This document shows, piece by piece, positions 11,536 through 23,673 of a DNA stretch of 64,000 nt. This stretch comes from Malus domestica (taxonomy: Eukaryota > Streptophyta > Magnoliopsida > Rosales > Rosaceae). The translations under genes were made by a program, and so were the position numbers. How positions within the stretch are numbered: the first letter of the stretch is position 1; the number at the start of each line of letters is the position of its first letter. Below the pieces are notes generated by a model. That model was not told the DNA's origin and made no database searches. It worked only from the letters and a program-made list of their open reading frames with translations. The DNA lies in assembly GCF_042453785.1 (NCBI RefSeq), contig NC_091670.1, positions 40,187,501 to 40,251,500 of the forward strand, given 5' to 3'.

Positions 11536-14500
11536 ATGGCTTCTCAATCTTCCTCTCCCATTCCCTTTCCTAATGTCTCCAATTTTCTCACGATCAAACT
11601 TGATCGTACCAACTACCCTCTCTGGCAAGCCCAAATGCTACCTCTCCTCCGCAGTCGAAATCTGGTTTCCTTTGTTGATGGAACTAGTAAGTGTCCCCCA
11701 GCATTGCTGACAGATGAGGATGGAAACATCACTGACAAAGTCAACCCTGATTTCGACACTTGGATACAACAGGATGCAACTGTTATGTCATGGATCAACT
11801 CCTCCGTCCATCCTACCGTGCTTGCTGCTTTAATTGGGAAAACCAGCTCCCACTCTGCCTGGACAACACTACGTGATCGTTATGCTTCTCAGTCCACCGG
11901 TCGCCTTCTCCAGCTTCGTAGTGAGTTGATGAATACTCACCGAGGTGATTCTTCCATTTCTGAATTTTTGGATAAAATTAATTGTCTCGCAGATACCCTC
12001 TCTCTCTCTGGTGCTCCCGTTTCCGACTCCGACATCGTTGCCATCATCCTCAACAACGTTGGTCCGGCCTATGAAAGTACCGTTGCTTCCGCTCAAGCCC
12101 GTGATGAGGCTATTACCTACAGTGCTTTGGAAGCCCTCCTCCTTGGCGCTGAAAGACGACAGCAAATACATTCCGCGTTTGGTACTGACAGTGGGCTCAC
12201 TGTCCTTGCCGCCGCTCGCAATGGCAACCGCGCACCTGCATCTTCTCGAGGACGAGGATCCTCTACTGGCTTCCGTGGTCGTAGTAACTTCAATACTGGT
12301 CGCGGCTCTACCAATCGCCACTACAGCTCCTCACCCTCTCACCAAGGTTCCTACTATCACCAAGGGTCCAACTCTCACCAAGTATCCCACTCCCGCCCAC
12401 ATGATGGGATTCTTGGCACCTCTCCTTCCCAAGGTACTTTTACTACAAGCCGGATTCAATGCCAAATATGTAATCGTTATGGTCATTCTGCGATTGACTG
12501 CTTCAACCGCCTAAATATGTCTTATGAGGGACGTGTCCCTGCACCACGTCTTCAAGCCTTTGCTGCTCGTGCTCCTCCTGCTTCTGCAACAGCACCTGCC
12601 ATACAGGAATGGCTGTTTGACTCCGGGGCCAATGCTCACATCACCAATAATCTAGCTACTGTTGCGCATCCTCATCCTTATACTGGCATGGACCAAGTCA
12701 ATGGAGTTGTTGGTGGCACAGGTTTGCAAATTTCACACATAGGCAACACTTCCATTCGTACACCTACCTCTACTTTCACATTACCTAATACACTACTATG
12801 CCCTAATGCATCAACCAATATTATTTCTATCCATCGTTTTACTACCGATAATAACTGTTCTCTAACCTTATATCCCAACTCATACTGTGTTCAGGAACTC
12901 CACACGGGGAGGATGCTTTTACAAGGCCCGAGTAGGAATGGATTCTACCCTTTTTCTGGTGTTTCATCTTCCATTAAAGGCGTGTCTGCATTTTTAGGAA
13001 CTAGAGTGTCCAATTCAATTTGGCACTCTAGGTTAGGTCATCCATCTTCTCATATTTTGCAAAATTTGGTTTCTAGGAACAAATTGCCTATTAAGGGCGT
13101 TGTAACTAGTGAGTTATGTCACTCATGTCCCATGGGCAAGAGTCACAAGTTACCTTTTCCATTGTCTGTCTCTAGGTCTTCATCTCCTTTACAATTGGTT
13201 CATTCCGATGTATGGACTTCACCTTCTTTTTCTATCAATGGTTTTAAATATTATGTCGTGTTTATTGATGATTTTTCTCGCTACTCTTGGCTATATCCCT
13301 TAAAATTAAAATCTGATGTTTTTCTCACTTTTGTGTCCTTTAAGAAATTGGTTGAAAACATGTTCCACACTACAATTAAATCCTTTCAAACTGATGGAGG
13401 AGGGGAGTACGTAAACAACAAATTCAAAATTTTTTTGACTCAACATGGCATTCTACATCGTTTTACATGTCCACATCATCCTGAACAAAATGGAATTTCC
13501 GAACGTAAACACCGTCATATCGTTGAAACTGGTCTCACTCTTCTTGCTCATTCCTCCTTACCAACTTCTTTTTGGGATGATGCTTTCCATACAGCAAACT
13601 ATTTGATCAATCGTTTACCCACTAAAGTTCTCCATGATGAGTCTCCCTTTCAAAAACTGTTTCAAAAATCTCCTCAATATGATTTTCTTAAAGTTTTTGG
13701 GTGTGCATGTTTTCCATTTCTTCGTCCTTATAATACTAACAAGCTGCAATTTCGCTCCAAACGTTGCATTTTCTTAGGTTATTCATTAAATCAACAAGGT
13801 TATAGGTGTTTAGATACGTCCACAGGTCGCATTTTTTTGTCACGCCATGTCCTATTTGATGAAACCAATTTTCCATACAAAGAATCCATTTCTACAACGT
13901 CCTCATCCTCCCAATCGTCTATGGTACTGAACATTGACCCCTCTTCTTTCCATTATCCCTCTAGGAACCCCATTTTCCCAACTGTACCACCAAACCCACA
14001 TCCGTCCAACTTATTCCCCATATTATCTCACCCACCTAACCCTAGTCCTATTCCCTGCCCTTTACCACCACATCCGCACCATCACATGCATCCCACTATA
14101 CCATCCCCCCAACCTAACCCTATTTCCTCTAATTTCCCACCAAATCCGCACCTCCCTGCCCCTTCTTCCATTCCATCCCCTACGACTGCAATGGGTGTTG
14201 CTCCTGTCTCACCTTCCTCTCAGAGACAAATTCAACCTGTTCACTCCATGGTTACACGCTCAAAGGATGGCATTCAGAAGCCAAACCCCAAGTATGCTCT
14301 TGTTTCTGATGTGACTAATGAACTTGTTGAGCCCTCTTGTTTTACACAGGCAAATAAGTCTCCCGAATGGCGTATGGCAATGGCAGAAGAGTTCAATGCT
14401 CTACAAAGCACAGGAACGTGGTCCCTAGTTCCTTCTCATCCCTCCATGAATGTCCTACCAAATAAATGGGTCTACCGTATTAAACGGAAATCTGACGGTT

Positions 14501-14631
14501 CCATTGAAAGATTTAAAGCACGTCTTGTTGCCAATGGTTTCCATCAACAAGAAGGGCTTGATTACAGTGAGACGTTTAGTCCCGTCGTCACTCATGGCTT
14601 CTCAATCTTCCTCTCCCATTCCCTTTCCTAA
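11536..14631 (+). pseudogene. copia Gag-Pol, copy A, cut off early in reverse transcriptase
   Basis: An open frame of 1031 codons. It encodes Gag (UBN2-like, about 1-300), a CCHC zinc knuckle (CQICNRYGHSAIDC, about 308-321), aspartic protease with DSGANAHI (about 361), a GAG-pre-integrase HxxxH-type segment (WHSRLGHPSS), the integrase core (FIDDFSRYSW near 575; QTDGGGEY near 620; PEQNGISERKH) and the first RT motif (ARLVANGFHQQ near 994). At 14594 the sequence jumps back to the gag start, so the final 13 codons are a frame-shifted reading of gag. RT palm and RNase H are absent from this copy. Confidence 0.9.
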
Positions 14632-17600
14632 TGTCTCCAATTTTCTCACGATCAAACTTGATCGTACCAACTACCCTCTCTGGCAAGCCCAAATGCTACC
14701 TCTCCTCCGCAGTCGAAATCTGGTTTCCTTTGTTGATGGAACTAGTAAGTGTCCCCCAGCATTGCTGACAGATGAGGATGGAAACATCACTGACAAAGTC
14801 AACCCTGATTTCGACACTTGGATACAACAGGATGCAACTGTTATGTCATGGATCAACTCCTCCGTCCATCCTACCGTGCTTGCTGCTTTAATTGGGAAAA
14901 CCAGCTCCCACTCTGCCTGGACAACACTACGTGATCGTTATGCTTCTCAGTCCACCGGTCGCCTTCTCCAGCTTCGTAGTGAGTTGATGAATACTCACCG
15001 AGGTGATTCTTCCATTTCTGAATTTTTGGATAAAATTAATTGTCTCGCAGATACCCTCTCTCTCTCTGGTGCTCCCGTTTCCGACTCCGACATCGTTGCC
15101 ATCATCCTCAACAACGTTGGTCCGGCCTATGAAAGTACCGTTGCTTCCGCTCAAGCCCGTGATGAGGCTATTACCTACAGTGCTTTGGAAGCCCTCCTCC
15201 TTGGCGCTGAAAGACGACAGCAAATACATTCCGCGTTTGGTACTGACAGTGGGCTCACTGTCCTTGCCGCCGCTCGCAATGGCAACCGCGCACCTGCATC
15301 TTCTCGAGGACGAGGATCCTCTACTGGCTTCCGTGGTCGTAGTAACTTCAATACTGGTCGCGGCTCTACCAATCGCCACTACAGCTCCTCACCCTCTCAC
15401 CAAGGTTCCTACTATCACCAAGGGTCCAACTCTCACCAAGTATCCCACTCCCGCCCACATGATGGGATTCTTGGCACCTCTCCTTCCCAAGGTACTTTTA
15501 CTACAAGCCGGATTCAATGCCAAATATGTAATCGTTATGGTCATTCTGCGATTGACTGCTTCAACCGCCTAAATATGTCTTATGAGGGACGTGTCCCTGC
15601 ACCACGTCTTCAAGCCTTTGCTGCTCGTGCTCCTCCTGCTTCTGCAACAGCACCTGCCATACAGGAATGGCTGTTTGACTCCGGGGCCAATGCTCACATC
15701 ACCAATAATCTAGCTACTGTTGCGCATCCTCATCCTTATACTGGCATGGACCAAGTCAATGGAGTTGTTGGTGGCACAGGTTTGCAAATTTCACACATAG
15801 GCAACACTTCCATTCGTACACCTACCTCTACTTTCACATTACCTAATACACTACTATGCCCTAATGCATCAACCAATATTATTTCTATCCATCGTTTTAC
15901 TACCGATAATAACTGTTCTCTAACCTTATATCCCAACTCATACTGTGTTCAGGAACTCCACACGGGGAGGATGCTTTTACAAGGCCCGAGTAGGAATGGA
16001 TTCTACCCTTTTTCTGGTGTTTCATCTTCCATTAAAGGCGTGTCTGCATTTTTAGGAACTAGAGTGTCCAATTCAATTTGGCACTCTAGGTTAGGTCATC
16101 CATCTTCTCATATTTTGCAAAATTTGGTTTCTAGGAACAAATTGCCTATTAAGGGCGTTGTAACTAGTGAGTTATGTCACTCATGTCCCATGGGCAAGAG
16201 TCACAAGTTACCTTTTCCATTGTCTGTCTCTAGGTCTTCATCTCCTTTACAATTGGTTCATTCCGATGTATGGACTTCACCTTCTTTTTCTATCAATGGT
16301 TTTAAATATTATGTCGTGTTTATTGATGATTTTTCTCGCTACTCTTGGCTATATCCCTTAAAATTAAAATCTGATGTTTTTCTCACTTTTGTGTCCTTTA
16401 AGAAATTGGTTGAAAACATGTTCCACACTACAATTAAATCCTTTCAAACTGATGGAGGAGGGGAGTACGTAAACAACAAATTCAAAATTTTTTTGACTCA
16501 ACATGGCATTCTACATCGTTTTACATGTCCACATCATCCTGAACAAAATGGAATTTCCGAACGTAAACACCGTCATATCGTTGAAACTGGTCTCACTCTT
16601 CTTGCTCATTCCTCCTTACCAACTTCTTTTTGGGATGATGCTTTCCATACAGCAAACTATTTGATCAATCGTTTACCCACTAAAGTTCTCCATGATGAGT
16701 CTCCCTTTCAAAAACTGTTTCAAAAATCTCCTCAATATGATTTTCTTAAAGTTTTTGGGTGTGCATGTTTTCCATTTCTTCGTCCTTATAATACTAACAA
16801 GCTGCAATTTCGCTCCAAACGTTGCATTTTCTTAGGTTATTCATTAAATCAACAAGGTTATAGGTGTTTAGATACGTCCACAGGTCGCATTTTTTTGTCA
16901 CGCCATGTCCTATTTGATGAAACCAATTTTCCATACAAAGAATCCATTTCTACAACGTCCTCATCCTCCCAATCGTCTATGGTACTGAACATTGACCCCT
17001 CTTCTTTCCATTATCCCTCTAGGAACCCCATTTTCCCAACTGTACCACCAAACCCACATCCGTCCAACTTATTCCCCATATTATCTCACCCACCTAACCC
17101 TAGTCCTATTCCCTGCCCTTTACCACCACATCCGCACCATCACATGCATCCCACTATACCATCCCCCCAACCTAACCCTATTTCCTCTAATTTCCCACCA
17201 AATCCGCACCTCCCTGCCCCTTCTTCCATTCCATCCCCTACGACTGCAATGGGTGTTGCTCCTGTCTCACCTTCCTCTCAGAGACAAATTCAACCTGTTC
17301 ACTCCATGGTTACACGCTCAAAGGATGGCATTCAGAAGCCAAACCCCAAGTATGCTCTTGTTTCTGATGTGACTAATGAACTTGTTGAGCCCTCTTGTTT
17401 TACACAGGCAAATAAGTCTCCCGAATGGCGTATGGCAATGGCAGAAGAGTTCAATGCTCTACAAAGCACAGGAACGTGGTCCCTAGTTCCTTCTCATCCC
17501 TCCATGAATGTCCTACCAAATAAATGGGTCTACCGTATTAAACGGAAATCTGACGGTTCCATTGAAAGATTTAAAGCACGTCTTGTTGCCAATGGTTTCC

Positions 17601-18907
17601 ATCAACAAGAAGGGCTTGATTACAGTGAGACGTTTAGTCCCGTCGTCACTCATGCTACCATCAGGATCATTCTCTCCGTGGCTCTTCATTTTAACTGGCC
17701 AATTCGCCAACTTGACGTCAAAAATGCGTTCCTTCATGGCTCTTTAAATGAAGAAGTCTACATGCGCCAACCTTCTGGTTTTGTCGATCCGCAGTTTCCG
17801 TCACATGTATGCCGTCTTCGCCGGTCCTTATACGGCTTAAAACAGGCTCCACGTGCCTGGTTTCAGTGCTTCTCTCACCATCTGGAGGAGCTCGGCTTTC
17901 AAGCCTCCATGGCAGATTCTTCGCTGTTCATTTTCTGCAATGGAACTAATGTCATTTACTTGCTCATTTACGTTGATGACATCCTCGTCACCGGTAATAA
18001 TCCAGCTCACATCTCCACCTTGATTCATCAATTGGGTCGAAAATTCTCCATGAAGGACCTTGGTCCCTTGCATTATTTTTTGGGAATGGAAATTACGAGA
18101 ACGCCAACGGCCATGTACTTAACACAGTCAAAATATATCCTGGACCTCCTCAAACGAACTCAGATGGCTGACGCCAAACCCTTGTCTACTCCAGCCCTCC
18201 CTGGCCGCAAGCTTAGTTTGTATGAGGGCGAGCCCTTGGCGGATGGAACAACCTTTCGAAGTATTGTTGGGGCTCTCCAATATCTCTTATTCACACGTCC
18301 GGACATTGCTTTCGCTGTGAATCAAGTCTGCCAGTATATGCATTCGCCCACCACTACACATTGGGTTGCCGTCAAACGCATTCTTCGCTATTTGAAAGCC
18401 ACTCATGATCGCGGTCTCGTTTATAAACCCAGTTTTTTGTCCCTCACAGCATTTGCCGATGCTGACTACGCTGGTGACCCTGATGATCGTCGCTCCACTG
18501 GTGGTCATTGCATATTTCTAGGGGATAACTTGGTCTCCTGGAGTTCTAAAAAGCAGCGCGGCGTGTCTCGCTCAAGTACGGAGGCCGAGTATCGCCAAAT
18601 GGCCTACACAGCTGCCACCTTATCTTGGTTCAGACACATTTTTTGTGATCTTCGTCTTCCTCTCACTCCACCAAAATTGTGGTGTGACAATATCAGTGCA
18701 CTGGCAGTGGCTTCCAATCCTCTAATTTCCCACCAAATCCGCACCTCCCTGCCCCTTCTTCCATTCCATCCCCTACGACTGCAATGGGTGTTGCTCCTGT
18801 CTCACCTTCCTCTCAGAGACAAATTCAACCTGTTCACTCCATGGTTACACGCTCAAAGGATGGCATTCAGAAGCCAAACCCCAAGTATGCTCTTGTTTCT
18901 GATGTGA
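14594..18907 (+). pseudogene. copia Gag-Pol, copy B, truncated in RNase H
   Basis: This copy restarts with the same gag ATG. All shadow open frames recur at exactly +3058 relative to copy A, with no indel. It reads on through the RT core (YVDDILVTG near residue 1126) and RNase H (DADYAGDPDDRRSTGG near 1290; SSTEAEYR), then at about 18718 joins a segment from upstream of RT in another frame and stops at 18907. The open frame physically extends upstream to 14450, but those codons are an out-of-frame reading of copy A's RT region. The enzyme set is complete except for the RNase H C-terminus. Confidence 0.9.
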
Positions 18908-19343
18908 CTAATGAACTTGTTGAGCCCTCTTGTTTTACACAGGCAAATAAGTCTCCCGAATGGCGTATGGCAATGGCAGAAGAGTTCAATGCTCTACAAA
19001 GCACAGGAACGTGGTCCCTAGTTCCTTCTCATCCCTCCATGAATGTCCTACCAAATAAATGGGTCTACCGTATTAAACGGAAATCTGACGGTTCCATTGA
19101 AAGATTTAAAGCACGTCTTGTTGCCAATGGTTTCCATCAACAAGAAGGGCTTGATTACAGTGAGACGTTTAGTCCCGTCGTCACTCATGGCTTCTCAATC
19201 TTCCTCTCCCATTCCCTTTCCTAATGTCTCCAATTTTCTCACGATCAAACTTGATCGTACCAACTACCCTCTCTGGCAAGCCCAAATGCTACCTCTCCTC
19301 CGCAGTCGAAATCTGGTTTCGAACCCTAGCTTAAACTCTTTCA
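18719..19343 (+). pseudogene. joined copia scraps C and D plus LTR remnant
   Basis: 18719-19186 repeats the integrase-RT linker to first RT motif of copies A and B (offset 4593 from A). At 19187 it jumps again to the gag ATG, with the same joint seen at 14594. Only 134 bp of gag follow before TTTC joins the last 23 bp of the LTR. Confidence 0.87.
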
Positions 19344-19348
19344 CTTCT

Positions 19349-19732
19349 CACACTTATATATCATTAATAGTTATATATACACATATATACACACACTTAC
19401 ATATACATATATGTTAAAATTATTGAGATAAGGAGATTCAACTTAGACATGCTCACTTCTCAGGAGCTTCCTAGGCATTTCATTGCACCTGAAACCAGAA
19501 TCACTCATTTCCTCAGATCAACGCGTTACCCTTTTGCTTATAAACAACCCTAGCTAGTCTCAGCCTCGTCAACTTCATCAGACTGCTTTCTCTTTCGACG
19601 TCTGCGTTTCAAGGGCTAGATATAAGTATACCAGAAGAAGAAAAAGAAAAATCAAACACTTGTTCCTTGATCTTCATCTTCGGGTAACTTGTAATCAAAT
19701 CGTTGTTTCGGGTTTTGAGAGGGTTCGAGGAG
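19349..19732 (+). promoter_or_regulatory. Dof gene upstream region truncated by the copia insertion
   Basis: Only about 385 bp separate the retroelement end from the Dof start codon. CTTATAAACAA near 19537 is a plausible TATA element, followed by an untranslated leader rich in AGAAGAAAAAG. Upstream control elements, if any, now lie 8 kb away beyond the insertion (inference). Confidence 0.45.
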
Positions 19733-20611
19733 ATGGGATTGAGTACTAAGCAGGTCAACAGTGACGGGATGGATTGGAGTCAGACAAGCTTGCTGCAAGC
19801 TCAGACGTTTCAGCTGCCAAAACCACCAACCGCCATGAGGAGGCAGCAGCAACAAAATCAGCAGCAGCAATCCGAGCCGTTGAAGTGTCCGAGATGTGAA
19901 TCAACGAACACAAAGTTTTGTTACTACAACAACTACAACAAGTCGCAGCCAAGGCACTTCTGCAGAGCTTGCAAGAGGCACTGGACAAAAGGTGGGACTC
20001 TCCGAAATGTCCCCGTTGGTGGCGTCCGCAAAAACAAGCGCCTCAAAAAGTCATCAAACACTTCTCCCGCGGAAGCAGCTGCCACAACCGCCGCAAACAG
20101 TGCAGGGATTGAGGATCATCACGAGAAAAAAACCGCGGCGCAAGCTCTCTATCACGCTCTTATCAGTCCCCAATCTTTGCTTCCGCAACAGAATTTGGAC
20201 AACACAATCATATTTTCATCAGCAGGTTTAAGTAGCACCACTACTTTGCCTTTTCTTCATCAAAGTAGAAACCTGATAACCTTTGATCCCTTCTCAAGCT
20301 CAATTAGTACTACTACTTCAAGTTCCTTTGACACAAACTTCTCTTCAATCTCAACATCTTTGCAATCCTTAAACGTTTATAACTACGCTGGCGCCGAAGA
20401 TCAGTTCAAAGCCACCGTAGAGGAGCCAACCATTACAAGCATCATGCCAAATATTCTTCCTCAGCAGCCCAATTGGAAAGCCCCTTCCACAAGTAACGCT
20501 GCCACGGACGTGTACTCGAACGACTGGAATTGGGAAGACATCGAAACCCTCGTTTCTACTGATCTCAACTTGCCTCATTGGGATGATTCTTCTGATCACA
20601 TGAAACCGTAA
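19733..20611 (+). CDS. Dof-type zinc-finger transcription factor
   Basis: A single open frame of 292 codons. Residues about 50-106 form the Dof domain with the CX2CX21CX2C zinc ligands (C52, C55, C77, C80) and the conserved [28 protein letters not shown] and RKNKR stretches. This plant-specific domain binds AAAG cores in nuclear DNA. The start at 19733 was chosen because [12 protein letters not shown] is the usual N-terminus of one Dof subgroup; 10 extra upstream codons are open but begin with a non-ATG codon. The tail is Ser/Thr-rich and ends near [15 protein letters not shown]. No intron in the coding part. The exact Dof subgroup is not assigned. Confidence 0.95.
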   Translation: MGLSTKQVNSDGMDWSQTSLLQAQTFQLPKPPTAMRRQQQQNQQQQSEPLKCPRCESTNTKFCYYNNYNKSQPRHFCRACKRHWTKGGTLRNVPVGGVRKNKRLKKSSNTSPAEAAATTAANSAGIEDHHEKKTAAQALYHALISPQSLLPQQNLDNTIIFSSAGLSSTTTLPFLHQSRNLITFDPFSSSISTTTSSSFDTNFSSISTSLQSLNVYNYAGAEDQFKATVEEPTITSIMPNILPQQPNWKAPSTSNAATDVYSNDWNWEDIETLVSTDLNLPHWDDSSDHMKP

Positions 20612-21052
20612 AATTAAAGAATTAGCCATCTTCATTAGCGGTATGTTAATTTGAATTGCGTGTGTGTGAGAAATCTACGACACAGAAACAGTCTCCCAGT
20701 TCTCTTGATGTGTCACTTTCAGTTTGTCACATTGTGCGATCTTCAGGTGATATAATTTCTGGTAGTTTGCTCTCTCAATCTTGTAATTTCTAAAGAGAGA
20801 TGTAGACTGTTTAAAGCTGTCCTTGTCCTTAGGTTTCAGCTTCGAGATATTTAATTTGAAAAAAAAAAAATATATATATATATATATGTATGTATGTATG
20901 TATTAATTTGTAAGTTTGTAAATCTTGATTGCTCTTTGATTTTCTTTAACCTGATGGAAGAAGCAAATACATGCATGTAAAGGTTTATATTAGGGTTTTT
21001 TTTGGTTCAATGAGATAGAATAGAACTAATTGGCTTATTGATTTTATTTTAT
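20612..21052 (+). other. Dof 3' flank with AT/GTAT microsatellite
   Basis: This is probable 3' untranslated sequence followed by a poly-A, TA and GTAT simple repeat at about 20859-20902. No other gene was seen. Confidence 0.45.
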
Positions 21053-21061
21053 TTATTTTTA

Positions 21062-21425
21062 GAGTAAATTGTAGCAATGGTCCCTCAACTAAAAATCCAT
21101 TACCATTGGTCCCTCAACTCATCAAAACGTGTAGCTATGGTCTTTTTTGTCAACTTCGTCAAAATTTTGTCAAAATAAGTTATGTTGGAAGGACTATTGC
21201 TACAACTGGGTTAAAGTTGAGGGATTATTTTTCCAATTGGGTTAAAGTTGAGGGATCATTTCTCCAGTTGGATTATAGTTGAGGGACCATTGGTAATGGA
21301 TTTTTAGTTGAGGGACTATAGCTGCACTTTTTGATGAGTTGAGGGACCAATGCTAATGGATTTTTAGTTGAGGGACCATTGTTCTAATTGAGTTAAAATT
21401 GAGGGATCATTGCTACAATTTACTC
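21062..21425. mobile_element. Mutator-like MITE, family GAGTAAATTG, second copy
   Basis: Ends GAGTAAATTGTAGCAATGGT and its inverted partner ending CTACAATTTACTC match over about 25 bp. A perfect 9-bp duplication TTATTTTTA flanks it (21053-21061, 21426-21434). The interior repeats short inverted GGTCCCTCAACT / AGTTGAGGGACC blocks. It belongs to the same family as 6933-7327. Confidence 0.9.
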
Positions 21426-21853
21426 TTATTTTTATAGAAATTTTGGTGAGTGGTTTGTGATAGGAATGGAAATGGGGACTCCTACACAGCAGGGCGAACG
21501 ACAGAATGTGATGGAAGATTCTTGTAAGATATGTATGTATATTTGGACAACTGAATAAGCTTGCACAGATTTGTTTCCCCATATTTTATGGCCACTGGTT
21601 CTAGTCCCTACAGAGTTTGGGTTGTAAAGTAATTTTATAACACAATTTATATGTTTTTTTTTTTAATTTTATTTAATGATTTTTGTGAACTTCTTCATTT
21701 TGTTAGCACATGACTTGAATGAATCAAAAGAAAATAAAAAAACAGAATAAGAATTGCATGAGAAGAAAACGAGAGCGAAAATTCACGACCCATTCCATAT
21801 TTAATTATTTTATTATTCCCTTCCTGGTGTTGTGTATTTGATCCTTCATAAAA

Positions 21854-22314
21854 CACTATTCTAAAAATCCCTGCCTAACGCCGTCTAGGTGTTAGGCGGC
21901 TGGCCACCATCCCGATTAATGCCTAGGTGTATGAAAATTAAGAAAGGGCACCTAGACATGATGAGACACCCGCCTAGCCCGCCCAAACCCGCTTAGGTTG
22001 CGACTCACTTAGAGAGAAAATAGATAACTTTCATTTTGTATTTTATTTTTTTTTGCAATAAATTGTAAGAGACTTGCTGAATGGTTAAATGAACACACAT
22101 TCCCCATGTTTTCATTATGTTCCAATACTTCATAATATATATGTCATTCTTGATGAAAAAATATATTTTTAAGTATAAAAAGACACTTATTTACATGAAA
22201 TATAATTTATTTACTTAAATTCCCCTAGTCCGTCTAGGCACTAGGTTCCAGTCCACTGCCCAACTAGCGCCTAGCTCGCCGCCCGGCTAGCGCCTAGCGT
22301 CTTTTAGAACCTTG
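21854..22314. mobile_element. hAT-like MITE rich in GCCTAG motifs
   Basis: The left end CACTATTCTAAAAATC and right end CTTTTAGAACCTTG are imperfect inverted repeats around TTCTAAAA. The flanks TCATAAAA (21846-21853) and TCATAAAG (22315-22322) match 7 of 8, as expected for hAT. Both ends are rich in GCCTAG(G/C) and TAGGCG words arranged in opposite directions. Non-coding. Confidence 0.7.
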
Positions 22315-22322
22315 TCATAAAG

Positions 22323-23093
22323 TTGTAAGATTGAGCCCTAAAATCCAGATCGTTTCAAAGTGGTCCCATTCTCATACTCTCACTCCAGTTCTAAAGACTA
22401 CGGATTTAGCATGTGCATTTGGGGCCACAGTTCTGTGACATATTTTTCTTTTTGTTAAAAATAGATCATGTTTTGATGCTTCAAACCTACGTTTCCTCAG
22501 ATCCATCTGTAAAATAATTAGGATTATGAAGCAAATTGCCATCGATGGATGACTCCAAAAGCACCAGTCCAATGCTTGTGCTGTAAAGTGAGGGAGCAAA
22601 ATTGATCTAGGAATGGACTGAGGCACCGGACAGATGCCAGATACTAGTTTGGTGGCTCGGTGTGGAACGGACTATCCATTTTCGAATGTCTGATGAGGGC
22701 TAGTGGACTATTGTCTTGGCCGTTGTTTGACGCTGGAACTGGAACTGGAACTGGACTAGTTAAACCGGACAACAATCCAATGTACTGTGTCTCTGTTACA
22801 GGTTCCACCGAGAGGAGTGAGATTATAACACTGACTTGCACTCAATTCTAATCTCATCCAGTTCCATCCGTCGAACGAGCCTTGTGGTAATAGGACACTG
22901 AACTCCAAATTAGTAATTTTAAGAGACATAAAACTCCAAATATCATACATAAATCACAAGCATTTCAAATATTCAATCATATGGCCTGTTAATTAACTAA
23001 CTTAGTCCATAAGATAGGCATGCAGCTATTAGTCAACCAACTACCAAGTGATAATACAAGATCACTGTCACTTCCCTCCACTTGGTTTCTGTT
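22323..23093. other. gene-free stretch
   Basis: No recognisable gene. A short GGAACT tandem run lies near 22735-22753. Confidence 0.4.
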
Positions 23094-23673
23094 CTAGAGG
23101 TTCTGAATCCTCACACCGGTGTCTCTGCTATAGGCAGCCGGGGATTCGTTAGCCCTGGAATAACTAACATAGTAAAGCTCTGAGAATATGCCTGTGAGGA
23201 CGACAAATGCAGCCCCAGCTCCGAAGATTCATTTCATCATTGTCTCACATGAAAGTTTATCGTTCATAAACACAGTCCGGTACTTCGTGCGGTATGCATT
23301 TCTCACTGAACCGGCGAGAGGCATCCCTCAGCAATAAGAAAAAACACCCTGAAGTTTTCAATTCGACACCAGTAAATCTGAAGTCTGAAATTGAAATATA
23401 AGAATAGCATTTATCTTTCGACAACAAGCGATATTAAGATGTTGATCTTGAGAGTGTAAACATTATACACCAAACATGATCTCAGAGAATGAGGGGATTA
23501 TATGAGGAGTACTTACCAGCTGGTAATGAATTGCATGATTGCCCATGACCGAGATCCGCTGGGTCTCAATGCCTTTCCACAGCACAAGCATCGACTTGCC
23601 ACCATTATCAGAGCTTGACTCGCCAATAAGAACAGAAATGATAGCACGAATTTGCTTGAGTTTGTGTCTTGGC
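23094..23673 (-). pseudogene. DUF1218 (modifying wall lignin-like) membrane protein, broken
   Basis: Two exon-like blocks on the minus strand (23517-23673, then 23094-23348) have proper donor (GTAAGT) and acceptor (TTCAG) sites. They encode the conserved order LASQALIMVASRCLCCGK, ..ITSW, VFFLIAEGCL, AGSVRNAYRTKYR, LSCETMMK, FGAGAAFVVLTGIFSELYYV and YSRANE. This matches the four-helix DUF1218 family linked to cell-wall/lignin metabolism. A one-base frame break lies between the AEGCL and AGSVRNAY segments, and a TGA replaces the residue after CETMMK. No first exon was found. The gene is therefore decayed. Confidence 0.75.

Larger units (their letters stand above)
11168..19343 (+). mobile_element. 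rearranged Ty1/copia retrotransposon bounded by one CTTCT duplication
   Basis: The left end is a 314-bp LTR (TG...CA, 11168-11481). The right end is only the last 23 bp of the same LTR (19321-19343). CTTCT flanks both ends (11163-11167, 19344-19348), so the whole composite behaves as one insertion. The interior runs as piece A 11482-14593, piece B 14594 to about 18718, piece C about 18719-19186 (same sequence as about 14126-14593), piece D 19187-19320 (same as 11536-11669), then the LTR end. Joints carry 3-4 bp of shared sequence (CATG, TCC(T), TTTC). The distal RNase H end, polypurine tract and nearly all of the 3' LTR are missing, so it cannot move by itself. Confidence 0.88.

Noticed and set aside
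11945..12514. Separate 189-residue protein inside copia gag
   Set aside because: It is an alternative frame of gag and recurs at +3058 only because the DNA is duplicated.
19703..19732. Upstream extension of the Dof protein
   Set aside because: The extra codons begin with a non-ATG triplet and the Dof family N-terminus fits the ATG at 19733.
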